From: IDS-8 sp035304345
GTDB taxonomy: Bacteria; Pseudomonadota; Gammaproteobacteria; Steroidobacterales; Woeseiaceae
Length of the DNA: 64,000 nucleotides
Direction: 5' to 3'
NCBI GenBank assembly: GCA_035304345.1
Contig: DATGQE010000039.1
Location: 57,624 to 121,623, forward strand
The notes beneath the pieces were generated by a model. The model was not told the DNA's origin and ran no database searches. It saw only the letters and a program-made list of their open reading frames with translations. This document shows, one piece after another, positions 36,730 through 44,248 of the stretch (positions are counted from its first letter, which is position 1; each line of letters opens with the position of its first letter). The position numbers and the translations under genes were made by a program.

Positions 36730-37347
36730 TCAGCGATGCCGCTCCACGAACCCGCGGGCCGCCCGTGCCATCTCGTCGAAGACGCTCTCGGCCGACGCCC
36801 TCGCCCGCTCGAGCACGCGATACCCGTGATCGGCGGTGTCCAGCCAGTGGAGCTCTGCCGTGGGCAGCTCCGCCGCCACCGACTCGAGCAGCGCCCGTTC
36901 GGCGAGCGCATCGCGGGTACCGGACAGGAACAGCATCGGCAGGTCGAGCGACGCGAGGTGAGCGGCGCGCTCGCGGCCTGGCCGGCCGGGCGGGTGCAGC
37001 GGGAACGAGCAGAACACGAGACCGCGAGGCTCGAGGCCGCGATCGATCACGGCGTGCGAGGCCATGCGTCCGCCGAACGAGTGCCCGCCCAGCCAGAGCG
37101 GCAGCCCCGTGCGCCGCCCGGCTTCCCCGCAGGCCTCCGCGATCGCGGCGGTGGCTACGGGCTTCGTATCGGGGCGCCGGCGGCCGGCTTCGATGAACGG
37201 GAAATCGAAGCGCAGCGTCGCGATGCCCACACGGCCCAGCGCGTCGGCGAGCGCCTGCATGTTCCGGTGCGCCATGCCGGCCCCTGCGCCGTGCGCCAGG
37301 ACCAGCACTGTGTCGGCGTCGGGGGGACACTGCCAGAGGAAACGCAT
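36730..37347 (-). CDS. alpha/beta hydrolase, dienelactone hydrolase-like
   Basis: 205 residues. TVLVLAHGAGAGMAHRNMQA is the oxyanion region, LWLGGHSFGGRMASHAVI the nucleophile elbow (GHSFGG), PMLFLSGTRDALAERALL the acidic strand and DTADHGYRVLERAR the histidine. This matches the small KANL3/Tex30-like hydrolase family common in proteobacteria; substrate unknown. ATG 37347 was chosen; the frame continues through the CGNR gene upstream only as a shadow. It lies 23 bp after that gene and is probably co-transcribed with it. Confidence 0.85.
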   Translation of the reverse strand: MRFLWQCPPDADTVLVLAHGAGAGMAHRNMQALADALGRVGIATLRFDFPFIEAGRRRPDTKPVATAAIAEACGEAGRRTGLPLWLGGHSFGGRMASHAVIDRGLEPRGLVFCSFPLHPPGRPGRERAAHLASLDLPMLFLSGTRDALAERALLESVAAELPTAELHWLDTADHGYRVLERARASAESVFDEMARAARGFVERHR

Positions 37348-37370
37348 CGGGCGAGTTTGCGAGTACCGGC

Positions 37371-37985
37371 TCAGGCGCCGGCGCGCTGGCGAAAGCGTCG
37401 CACCTTGGCCATGTTGCCGCAGGCTTTCATCGAGCACCAGGTGCGCGAGCGGTTCTTCGAGGAATCGAGAAACAGCCAGGCGCAGCGCTCGCCGGGGCAT
37501 TCCTTGACCCGCTCGAGCGGTCCGTTCTCCAGCAGGTCGACCGCCTGCCAGGCGACCGGGCCGAGCAGCGCGCCGGGCGGCGCCTCGCCGAAATCCCAGC
37601 GAAAGCGCACCGCGCGGCCTTCGCCATCGGCGACCAGGCGCCGCCAACGCGTCGTGTGCTCCAGGACCTGGCCCAGGTGCTCCAGCGCGGGAGCAGGCGG
37701 TCTTGCCCCCTGCGCCAGCGCTGCAAAGATCCGGTGCAGCCCCGCCCGAAGCTCGAGCGCGTCCCGGAATGCCTGTTGCTTCTGTTCCCCGGGCGCGGCC
37801 CGGAACCGCTCGACCTCGGCATCGCCGAGCAGCCCCCGGAGCCCGTGCCAGTCGATCACGTCGTCAAAATTCTCGAAGTAGTCCGGCGGCGGGTCGGCAT
37901 TCCAGTTGTGGACGGTATTGACGAAGTCGAGGGCCGGATGGCCGCCGACGAGCTCGATCCCGGCAAGACGCGGATTGATTCGCAT
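37371..37985 (-). CDS. ABATE / CGNR zinc-finger regulator
   Basis: 204 residues. The N-terminal ABATE domain (LVGGHPALDFVNTVHNW) is followed by a CGNR zinc finger: CPGERCAWLFLDSSKNRSRT then WCSMKACGNMAKVRRFRQR, supplying four cysteines. Such proteins are thought to be transcription factors. The ATG begins exactly where a TATACT -10 (37992-37997) predicts the transcript start, so the mRNA looks leaderless. Repeated GTAACCAG sites in the divergent gap are candidates for its own binding. Transcribed with the hydrolase downstream. Confidence 0.87.
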   Translation of the reverse strand: MRINPRLAGIELVGGHPALDFVNTVHNWNADPPPDYFENFDDVIDWHGLRGLLGDAEVERFRAAPGEQKQQAFRDALELRAGLHRIFAALAQGARPPAPALEHLGQVLEHTTRWRRLVADGEGRAVRFRWDFGEAPPGALLGPVAWQAVDLLENGPLERVKECPGERCAWLFLDSSKNRSRTWCSMKACGNMAKVRRFRQRAGA

Positions 37986-38040
37986 GTAACCAGTATACCT
38001 CTATTGACTAGTTACAACCACGGCACTACCCTGTAACCAG
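37986..38040. promoter_or_regulatory. divergent promoters with three GTAACCAG-type sites
   Basis: GTAACCAG at 37986-37993, its near-perfect inverse CTAGTTAC at 38008-38015, and GTAACCAG again at 38033-38040. Rightward promoter: TTGACT (38004-38009), 17 bp, TACCCT (38027-38032). Leftward -10: TATACT (37997-37992). The sites overlap both -35/-10 regions, fitting a shared repressor; the CGNR protein is the obvious candidate. Confidence 0.55.
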
Positions 38041-38095
38041 CCAACGCCATTTGACTGGTGCCGGCGCCTCCCCTTACCCCGTCGAGGGCTTTTCC

Positions 38096-38233
38096 ATGAA
38101 CGCCTGGGACATCGATCCTTCGTCGTACGCCACCCTCTGGCAGACCCTGCGGCAATGGTACCGCCTCGCGCTCCGCAAGTTCCGGGCGCCACGGTCCGCG
38201 CACTCCCGCCCCCCGACCGGCTCCCGCCCGTAG
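38096..38233 (+). CDS. predicted 45-residue small protein
   Basis: Not recognised. It begins ATG 38096 with GAGGG 7 nt upstream and ends 9 bp before the VOC gene. MNAWDIDPSSYATLWQTLRQ and WYRLALRKFRAP form a likely amphipathic, basic helix rich in Trp and Tyr, followed by a Ser/Pro/Arg tail. Supported by the ribosome binding site, the promoter 60 bp upstream and operon-like spacing; no family match is known to me, and it could be a translated leader. Confidence 0.45.
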   Translation: MNAWDIDPSSYATLWQTLRQWYRLALRKFRAPRSAHSRPPTGSRP

Positions 38234-38242
38234 GTCACGATC

Positions 38243-38650
38243 ATGGGCGGCAAAGCCGGCGGCCATCACAGCCGCATCAGCACCCTGATGATCGACTGCC
38301 TCGCCGACCGGTTCGAGGACTCGATTGCGTTCTGGACCCGTGCCCTCGGGCTTCGGCCGCCGCGACGGCCGGCGAAGAACCAGCGGTACGTCACGCTCGG
38401 CCGGATCGAGGGGCCCCTCTTCGTGCGGCTGCAGAAAGTGGAGCGCGATCCCGGCTACCACCTCGACATCGAGAGCGACCGCCTCGATGCCGAGGTCGAC
38501 CGGCTGGAATCCGCGGGCGCCCGGCGCAAGTACCGCATCAAGCGCTGGTGGGTGCTGGAGGATCCGTCCGGCAACCCGTTCTGCGTCATCCGGCCCGAAT
38601 CCGACGAGTTTCCGGGCAATGCCAGCCACTGGGAGGATACTTCGCGATGA
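38243..38650 (+). CDS. VOC-family (glyoxalase/dioxygenase superfamily) protein
   Basis: 135 residues with two beta-alpha-beta-beta-beta modules: STLMIDCLADRFEDSIAFWT, then VRLQKVERDPGYHLDIESDR and VLEDPSGNPFCVIRPESDEF. The second module ends in the typical DPSGNPFCV segment. It may be a metal enzyme or a binding/resistance protein; not all metal ligands are obvious. Its stop overlaps the ATG of the next gene (ATGA). Confidence 0.8.
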   Translation: MGGKAGGHHSRISTLMIDCLADRFEDSIAFWTRALGLRPPRRPAKNQRYVTLGRIEGPLFVRLQKVERDPGYHLDIESDRLDAEVDRLESAGARRKYRIKRWWVLEDPSGNPFCVIRPESDEFPGNASHWEDTSR

Positions 38651-38955
38651 TCATGCGTGAATGGCGCGGCCGCGTGCCGCACGACCTCGCGGACGCCTAC
38701 GAGGCGTTCCTGCACACGAGCGGCATCAGGGACTACCGTGCGACGCCCGGCAACCTGGGCGTGTGGATGCTGATCGACAGGAACGGCGAGGCGGCGGAAT
38801 TCACGCTGCTGACGCTGTGGGAATCCGAGCAGGCCATCCGCGCGTTCGCGGGTGACGACATCAGCCTCGCGCACTATTACCCGGAAGACGACGGATTCCT
38901 GCTCGAGAAAACCCGCCACGTGCGGCACTACGAGGTGCTGTGGCCGGCGGCGTAG
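38647..38955 (+). CDS. antibiotic biosynthesis monooxygenase (ABM)-like small protein
   Basis: 102 residues: VPHDLADAYEAFLHTSGIRD, FTLLTLWESEQAIRAFAGDD, and HYEVLWPAA at the end fit a ferredoxin-like ABM/dimeric alpha-beta barrel fold. Family members include monooxygenases and many of unknown role. ATG 38647 overlaps the VOC stop, so the two are translationally coupled. The unit probably responds to the divergent CGNR regulator. Confidence 0.72.
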   Translation: MIMREWRGRVPHDLADAYEAFLHTSGIRDYRATPGNLGVWMLIDRNGEAAEFTLLTLWESEQAIRAFAGDDISLAHYYPEDDGFLLEKTRHVRHYEVLWPAA

Positions 38956-38966
38956 AGGCGCACGTG

Positions 38967-38995
38967 GCGCGCGACGACGAAGGCCGGTCGCGCGC
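38967..38995. terminator. bidirectional hairpin between convergent genes
   Basis: A 9-bp perfect stem GCGCGCGAC/GTCGCGCGC with an 11-base loop, lying in the 51-bp gap between the ABM-like gene and galU. On the plus strand a short GCTTT follows; no long T-run on either side, so termination may be weak. Confidence 0.4.
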
Positions 38996-39006
38996 GCTTT
39001 GCGCTC

Positions 39007-39873
39007 CTACACGTGCTTGCGCAGGTACTCGCGGAAAGCGGCGCCGGTTTCCGGGTGCGCGAGGCCGTAGGCGACGGTCGCTTTCAGGTAGCCGAGCTTG
39101 TTGCCGCAATCGTAGCGCTGGCCCGAGAACTTGTAGGCGTACACCGGCTGGTCGCGCAGCAGGTCCGCGATCGCATCGGTGAGCTGGATCTCGCCGCCTG
39201 CGCCGCGCCCGGTCTGCTCCAGCTTGTCGAAGATCTCCGGCACGAGCAGGTAGCGCCCGACCACCGCGAGGTTCGACGGCGCCACTTCCGGAGCCGGCTT
39301 TTCCACGATCTGCGTGATCCTCGCCCCCTCCTCGCGCTCCTCGACGGCGACGATGCCGTAGCTGCTCGTCTCCTCGCGCGGCACCGGCTCGACCGCCACG
39401 ACGCTGCTGCCGTGACCGCTGTACGCATAGGCCATCTGGGTGAGGCACGGCGTCTCGCCGGCGATCAGGTCGTCGGCGAGGTGCACGAAGAACGGCTCGT
39501 TGCCCACGGCCGCGCGTGCACACAGGACGGCATGTCCCAGGCCGAGCGGCTCCCCCTGGCGGATGTAGATGCACGTCACGTCCGGCGGCACGATGCCCTT
39601 GACGGATTGCAGCAGGTCGTCCTTGCCGGAGCCGGCCAGCGCCTTCTCGAGCTCCGGATCGGAATCGAAGTGGTCCTCGATGGCGCGCTTGGAGGCGCCG
39701 GTGACGAACACGAGCTTGCGCGCACCCGCGGCGATCGCTTCCTCGACCGCGTACTGGATCAGCGGCTTGTCAACGATCGGCAGCATCTCCTTGGGACTGG
39801 CCTTCGTCGCCGGCAGGAAACGGGTACCGCGACCGGCCACGGGAAAAACGGCAGAACGTATCGGCTGCTTCAA
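39007..39873 (-). CDS. galU: UTP-glucose-1-phosphate uridylyltransferase
   Basis: Makes UDP-glucose for envelope polysaccharides; 288 residues. AVFPVAGRGTRFLPATKASP and KEMLPIVDKPLIQYAVEEAI form the nucleotide-binding region, and VEKPAPEVAPSNLAVVGRYL is a GalU signature. It starts at TTG 39873, with GGAG 6 nt upstream and no suitable ATG before the AVFPVAG motif. Single gene, convergent with the ABM-like unit. Confidence 0.95.
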   Translation of the reverse strand: MKQPIRSAVFPVAGRGTRFLPATKASPKEMLPIVDKPLIQYAVEEAIAAGARKLVFVTGASKRAIEDHFDSDPELEKALAGSGKDDLLQSVKGIVPPDVTCIYIRQGEPLGLGHAVLCARAAVGNEPFFVHLADDLIAGETPCLTQMAYAYSGHGSSVVAVEPVPREETSSYGIVAVEEREEGARITQIVEKPAPEVAPSNLAVVGRYLLVPEIFDKLEQTGRGAGGEIQLTDAIADLLRDQPVYAYKFSGQRYDCGNKLGYLKATVAYGLAHPETGAAFREYLRKHV

Positions 39874-39988
39874 GGGGAACTCCAGGAAAACTGAATCTCA
39901 GTGGGGCCCGGCCGATGATAAACCAAACGCCCGCCTTCCCGTGAGCAGCCGGACGCGGGCGCCAGCCGGACCGGCGCCCGCGTCGGGG

Positions 39989-40273
39989 TCAGCGCGACTG
40001 GCCGGGCGGCCCGAGCAGGATGTCGTCGCGGTTGATCTCGACCGTCCGCTCGCCGATGCCCTTTACCAGCGCGAGCTCGTCCACGCTCTTGAAGGGGCCG
40101 TGCTCGTTCCGGTATTCGACGATGGCCCTGGCCTTGGCCAGCCCGATGCCCTTGAGCTCCGCGGAGATCGTTTCCGCATCCGCACTGTTGATGTCCACCG
40201 GCCCGGCCAGGGCGAGCAGCGGCAAAAGGAGAGCGCCCGCGGGCAGCAGCAAGGCACGTCTGAGGATCTTCAT
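39989..40273 (-). CDS. ComEA-like helix-hairpin-helix protein
   Basis: 94 residues: a signal peptide (MKILRRALLLPAGALLLPLL, probably cut after ALAGP) and two helix-hairpin-helix motifs (VDINSADAETISAELKGIGL, GPFKSVDELALVKGIGERTV). Such periplasmic ComEA-type proteins bind DNA non-specifically and can serve natural transformation; in many gammaproteobacteria they are stand-alone genes like this. No other competence gene is nearby. Confidence 0.85.
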   Translation of the reverse strand: MKILRRALLLPAGALLLPLLALAGPVDINSADAETISAELKGIGLAKARAIVEYRNEHGPFKSVDELALVKGIGERTVEINRDDILLGPPGQSR

Positions 40274-40405
40274 GATGTTCGGCTCCTGTGTTCGTCGTCG
40301 TTGACGCAGCGCCGGAACGGCGGCTGCTCCGGTGTTGCAGCTTAGGGAGCCGGCACGGCCACGGCTGCTCGCGAATGTCGCGAATACGCGCGGAAATGCC
40401 GCGCA

Positions 40406-40430
40406 GCGCGTCCCCGTGGGGGCGACGCGC
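40406..40430 (-). terminator. hairpin just after lapB
   Basis: A stem of seven pairs with one mismatch and further GC pairs (GCGCGTC...GACGCGC), 3 bp past the lapB stop. There is no T-tract, so this may be a barrier or Rho-linked end rather than an intrinsic terminator. Confidence 0.3.
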
Positions 40431-40433
40431 TCC

Positions 40434-41639
40434 TTACATCGCGGCCGTGCGTTGCAGCAGGGGATCGAGGGTGAGGCGTGCGGCCGGCCGCTGGGTTTCC
40501 CAGTTCTTGCAGCTCGGGCATTGCCAGAGCAGCCGCTGGCTCGCGAACCCGCACTCGGTGCAGCGATAACGCGGTGTCGTCGCGGCGAGCTTGTTGAGCG
40601 CCGAGCGGATGCGTGCCAGCGCCTCCTGGCGGTCACCCTCGCTGCCGGCGCGCACCCGCTGCAGGTCGACGAACTCGGCGAGCAACGGATCGTCCACGAG
40701 GTACTGCTCGACGCACTCGTCGACCACGGGAATGCCGCCGATGTCGTTCACGATCGCCGTGTACGCGACGTACGTCCCCATGTCCGGGTGCTTCTGCAGC
40801 ATGGCCCGGAGGTCGCGCTCGAGCTGGTCGAGTGAACCTTCGCGCTCGTGGATGGCGACCAGCCGCGGCAGCGCCTCGATGAGCAGGTAGGTGCGCTCCT
40901 CGATGATGCGCTGGTACAGGCGCAGCGCCGTCTTCGTATCGTCCGTCGCCTGGGCGATTTCGGCCCGCGCCAACGCACCGCGCAACGTGCGCGGGCGCCC
41001 GCTCTGTGCTTTCTTGAGGAACGCGCGCGCCGCGGCGTAGTTCTTCTGTGACGCCGCCTGCTCGGCCAGCTCGCAGTAATAATGGGCGACCTGCAACGCC
41101 AGCGAGCGGCCGCTCAGCTTCTCGAGCTCCTGGCTGGCCTCGATCGCCTGCTGCCATTCCCGCTCCTGCTCGTAGATGCGGCACAGGCGCTCCAGCGCCT
41201 CGACCTGGTAGCGCGAGCCCTGCGAGAGGCGCACGAAAAGCTTCTCGGCGCGGTCCAGGAGCCCGGCATGGAGATAGTCCTTCGCCAGCGAGAACAGCGC
41301 CTGGTCCCTCTGCTCTGCCGCGAGGTCCGGGCGAGCGATGATGTTCTGGTGAATGCGAATGGCACGGTCGACCTCGCCGCGCCGCCGGAACAGGCTGCCG
41401 AGCGCGAAGTGCGTCTCGATCGTGCGGTCGTCGACGCGCACCATCTTGAGGAAGTGCTCGAGTGCCTGGTCGGTCTGCTCGTTCAGCAGGAAGTTCAGAC
41501 CCTTCAGGTAATCGACGTTGAGCGGCGGCGGCGGTGCAGCCTGGTCCTCGTCCCGCTCGCCGAAACGCCCGAGGGCCCAACCCGCCGCCACCAGCAGCAG
41601 GAACAGCCCGGCGAGCAGGAATGTCGATTCAGTCGGCAT
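40434..41639 (-). CDS. lapB: lipopolysaccharide assembly protein B
   Basis: 401 residues. N-terminal membrane anchor (FLLAGLFLLLVAAGWALGRF), nine or so TPR-like helical repeats (NVDYLKGLNFLLNEQTDQAL onward), and a C-terminal rubredoxin-like metal site, YRCTECGFASQRLLWQCPSC. LapB (YciM) coordinates LPS synthesis and presents LpxC to FtsH. It overlaps lapA by 11 bp. Name rests on the TPR plus rubredoxin architecture and lapA adjacency. Confidence 0.94.
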   Translation of the reverse strand: MPTESTFLLAGLFLLLVAAGWALGRFGERDEDQAAPPPPLNVDYLKGLNFLLNEQTDQALEHFLKMVRVDDRTIETHFALGSLFRRRGEVDRAIRIHQNIIARPDLAAEQRDQALFSLAKDYLHAGLLDRAEKLFVRLSQGSRYQVEALERLCRIYEQEREWQQAIEASQELEKLSGRSLALQVAHYYCELAEQAASQKNYAAARAFLKKAQSGRPRTLRGALARAEIAQATDDTKTALRLYQRIIEERTYLLIEALPRLVAIHEREGSLDQLERDLRAMLQKHPDMGTYVAYTAIVNDIGGIPVVDECVEQYLVDDPLLAEFVDLQRVRAGSEGDRQEALARIRSALNKLAATTPRYRCTECGFASQRLLWQCPSCKNWETQRPAARLTLDPLLQRTAAM

Positions 41640-41925
41640 CGGAAAGCGGCCGGTTGCGCAGGGTGCTGAGCTCCGACTCGCTGCTGCGCAGCAGCTTGCG
41701 GAGCTGCCGGCGCTCGTTCACCAGCCGGACGACCGCCACCGCGCTGCACAGCAGGCCGAAGAGCCAGCCGGCGGCGAACGCAACGGTGAAAGCGAGCGGG
41801 ATCGAGGCTCGCACGCGGCCGAATGCGAGGTCGATCTCCAGCATGCCGGGGTTGAGGCGGGTGAAGACCACCATCGCGAGCAGGATCACGAGGGCGAGGA
41901 CGATGAAGCCGATTCTCTTGAGCAT
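41629..41925 (-). CDS. lapA: LapA / YciS-type inner membrane protein
   Basis: 98 residues with two membrane helices (IGFIVLALVILLAMVVFTRL; PLAFTVAFAAGWLFGLLCSA) and a C-terminal coiled coil (LVNERRQLRKLLRSSESELS). The gene order ihfB-lapA-lapB is conserved; LapA is thought to work with LapB in LPS assembly. Confidence 0.9.
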   Translation of the reverse strand: MLKRIGFIVLALVILLAMVVFTRLNPGMLEIDLAFGRVRASIPLAFTVAFAAGWLFGLLCSAVAVVRLVNERRQLRKLLRSSESELSTLRNRPLSDAD

Positions 41926-42031
41926 CAGCGCTCCCTAACTCAGGGCGCTATGGTAACCCGCACGCGATACCTGGGGAGCCCGCTCCGCGGGTCACCCGCC
42001 GATCGTCATCACCCTGCGGGCCGCGGGAGGC

Positions 42032-42334
42032 TCAGCTCTTGATCGGGAGATGCCGGCTCTGGTTGACCCGCTCCCGGAGGTCCTTGCCCGGCTTGAAATG
42101 CGGCACGTACTTCCCGGCGAGGGCGACCGCCTCGCCCGTCTTCGGGTTGCGCCCGATCCGCGGCGGGCGGAAATGCAGCGAAAAACTGCCGAATCCCCTG
42201 ATCTCGATTCGTTCACCGCGCGCCAGGGCGTCGCTCATCAGGTCCAGCAGGTGCTTGACGGCCAGCTCCACATCCTTCGCGGGAAGGTGCTTCTGCTTCT
42301 TGGCGATCACTTCGATGAGTTCTGATTTCGTCAT
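42032..42334 (-). CDS. ihfB: integration host factor subunit beta
   Basis: 100 residues: MTKSELIEVIAKKQKHLPAK, IEIRGFGSFSLHFRPPRIGR and NPKTGEAVALAGKYVPHFKP match IhfB, with the beta-arm proline region PPRIGRNPKTG. Partner of IhfA (21671-21970). It has its own -10 element at 42383-42388 just beyond the rpsA terminator, so it can be transcribed apart from rpsA. Confidence 0.97.
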   Translation of the reverse strand: MTKSELIEVIAKKQKHLPAKDVELAVKHLLDLMSDALARGERIEIRGFGSFSLHFRPPRIGRNPKTGEAVALAGKYVPHFKPGKDLRERVNQSRHLPIKS

Positions 42335-42382
42335 ATCACACGCTTCACTTCAGTTGGTGTGCCGGACCAACATAACTCGCCG

Positions 42383-42388
42383 ATTATA
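42383..42388 (-). promoter_or_regulatory. consensus -10 element for ihfB
   Basis: A perfect TATAAT on the minus strand, about 50 bp before the ihfB ATG. The expected -35 falls inside the rpsA terminator stem and is weak, so an activator or extended contacts may be involved. Confidence 0.6.
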
Positions 42389-42392
42389 AAGG

Positions 42393-42424
42393 AAAAGTCG
42401 GCCCGGGCCAGTCGACCCGGGCCG
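42393..42424 (-). terminator. intrinsic terminator after rpsA
   Basis: Minus-strand stem CGGCCCGGG/CCCGGGCCG (9 bp, 8-base loop) followed by ACTTTT. It lies 11 bp after the rpsA stop and immediately before the ihfB -10. Confidence 0.75.
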
Positions 42425-42435
42425 CCTTTCGCCGA

Positions 42436-44118
42436 TCAGTCGCCGCCCCCCGACATTTTCTCCTTCAAGAGCTCCCCGAGCGTGGTGCCCGTAGGCTTCG
42501 TGTCGCTGTCGGACTTGTAGCTGCTCAGGGCCTCGGCCTCTTCGTGAACCTCCTTCGCCTTGATGGACAACGCAACGGTGCGGTTCTTGCGGTCCACGTT
42601 GGTGAACTTCGCCTCGACCTCGTCGCCGACCTTGAGCACGGTCCGGGCATCGTCGACCCGACCGCGCGCGAGCTCGGAAGCCCGCAGCGTGCCCGTCACG
42701 CCGTCGGCCAGTTGCACGACCGCGCCGCGCGCATCGACTTCCGTCACCACGCCCTTGACGATCGAGTTCTTCGGGTGCTCGGCGAGCCACGCCGAGAACG
42801 GGTCCTTGTCGAGCTGCTTGATGCCGAGCGAGATGCGCTCGCGGTCGGCGTCGATCGCGAGCACGCACGCCTCGATCTCCTGGCCCTTCTTGTAGTTGTG
42901 CACGGCCTCTTCGCCGGGCACGTCCCACGAGATGTCGGACAGGTGCACGAGGCCGTCGATGCCGCCCTCGAGACCGATGAAGATGCCGAAGTCGGTGATC
43001 GACTTGATCTGGCCCTTCACGCGGTCGCCGCGGTTCACGTTCGCGGCGAACTCGGCCCACGGGTTCGGCAGGCACTGCTTGATGCCGAGCGAGATGCGTC
43101 GCCGCTCCTCGTCGATCTCCAGCACCATGACCTCGACTTCCTGGCCGACCGTGACCACCTTCGCGGGATTCACGTTCTTGTTGGTCCAGTCCATCTCGGA
43201 GACGTGCACCAGGCCCTCGACGCCCTCCTCGATCTCGACGAAGCAGCCGTAATCGGCGATGTTCGTCACCTTGCCGAAGATGCGGGAGCCCGGCGGGTAG
43301 CGCCGCGACAGGTCGAGCCACGGGTCGTCGCCGAGCTGCTTGATGCCGAGCGACACGCGCTGGCGCTCACGGTCGAACTTGAGGATCTTGACGTCGATCT
43401 CGTCGCCGACGTTCACCACCTCGGACGGGTGCTTGACCCGCTTCCACGCCATGTCGGTGATGTGCAGCAGGCCGTCGATGCCGCCGAGGTCGACGAATGC
43501 ACCGTAGTCCGTGAGGTTCTTCACGATGCCGCGGACCACGTTGCCTTCCTGCAGGCTCTGCAGCAGCTCCTCGCGCTCGGCGCTGTACTCCTGCTCCACC
43601 ACGGCCCGCCGCGACACCACGACGTTGTTGCGCCGCTGGTCGAGCTTGATGACCTTGAACTCGAGGCTCTTGCCCTCGAGGTAGGCCGGGTCGCGCACCG
43701 GCCGCACGTCGACGAGCGAGCCGGGCAGGAACGCCCGCACGTTGTCGATCTCGACGGTGAAGCCGCCCTTCACGCGGCCGTTGATGACCCCGTGGACGAT
43801 GTCGCCGTTCTCGAACGCCTTCTCGAGCTCGGCCCAGGTCCGGGCGCGGATGGCCTTGTCGCGGGACAGGCGCGTCTCGCCGAAGCCGTCCTCGATCGCG
43901 TCGAGGGCGACTTCCACTTCGTCGCCGACCTGGACGGTCGTCTCACCCTTGTCGTTCTTGAACTGCTCGATCGGGATGACGGACTCGGACTTCAAGCCCG
44001 CACTGACGATGACCTTGTCGTCCGTCACAGCCACCACCGTGCCCCGGATGATGGATCCGGGCTTTATGTGCTGGCTGGCAAAACTCTCTTCGAATAACTC
44101 TGCAAAACTTTCAGACAT
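42436..44118 (-). CDS. rpsA: 30S ribosomal protein S1
   Basis: 560 residues with six S1 RNA-binding repeats, each with a segment such as VVRGIVKNLTDYGAFVDLGG or GVEGLVHVSEMDWTNKNVNP. It helps mRNA bind to the 30S subunit. ATG 44118 (MSESFAELFEESF) is used; no Shine-Dalgarno is present, as usual for rpsA. The leader carries three hairpins with purine loops. Cotranscription with cmk is likely. Confidence 0.98.
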   Translation of the reverse strand: MSESFAELFEESFASQHIKPGSIIRGTVVAVTDDKVIVSAGLKSESVIPIEQFKNDKGETTVQVGDEVEVALDAIEDGFGETRLSRDKAIRARTWAELEKAFENGDIVHGVINGRVKGGFTVEIDNVRAFLPGSLVDVRPVRDPAYLEGKSLEFKVIKLDQRRNNVVVSRRAVVEQEYSAEREELLQSLQEGNVVRGIVKNLTDYGAFVDLGGIDGLLHITDMAWKRVKHPSEVVNVGDEIDVKILKFDRERQRVSLGIKQLGDDPWLDLSRRYPPGSRIFGKVTNIADYGCFVEIEEGVEGLVHVSEMDWTNKNVNPAKVVTVGQEVEVMVLEIDEERRRISLGIKQCLPNPWAEFAANVNRGDRVKGQIKSITDFGIFIGLEGGIDGLVHLSDISWDVPGEEAVHNYKKGQEIEACVLAIDADRERISLGIKQLDKDPFSAWLAEHPKNSIVKGVVTEVDARGAVVQLADGVTGTLRASELARGRVDDARTVLKVGDEVEAKFTNVDRKNRTVALSIKAKEVHEEAEALSSYKSDSDTKPTGTTLGELLKEKMSGGGD

Positions 44119-44128
44119 TGGATAAACC

Positions 44129-44209
44129 TGAGGGCACCTGCCCTCAACCTGCGCCCGGCCGCTTCCTGCGGCGGACGGTTGCCAAAAACAGGTACGGACT
44201 TCCTGTCCG
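44129..44209 (-). promoter_or_regulatory. structured rpsA leader, three hairpins with AGG loops
   Basis: Minus-strand order: CGGAC-AGGAA-GTCCG (44209-44195), GCCGC-AGGAA-GCGGC (44172-44158) and TGAGGGC-AGGT-GCCCTCA (44146-44129). The last ends 10 nt before the ATG; there is no contiguous Shine-Dalgarno. In E. coli the rpsA start region also has hairpins presenting GGA in loops and is repressed by free S1, so this is a likely functional counterpart. Confidence 0.7.
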
Positions 44210-44248
44210 CACCTTCCCAACTTCGTGCTCCGCTGTGTCCGGAGACTG

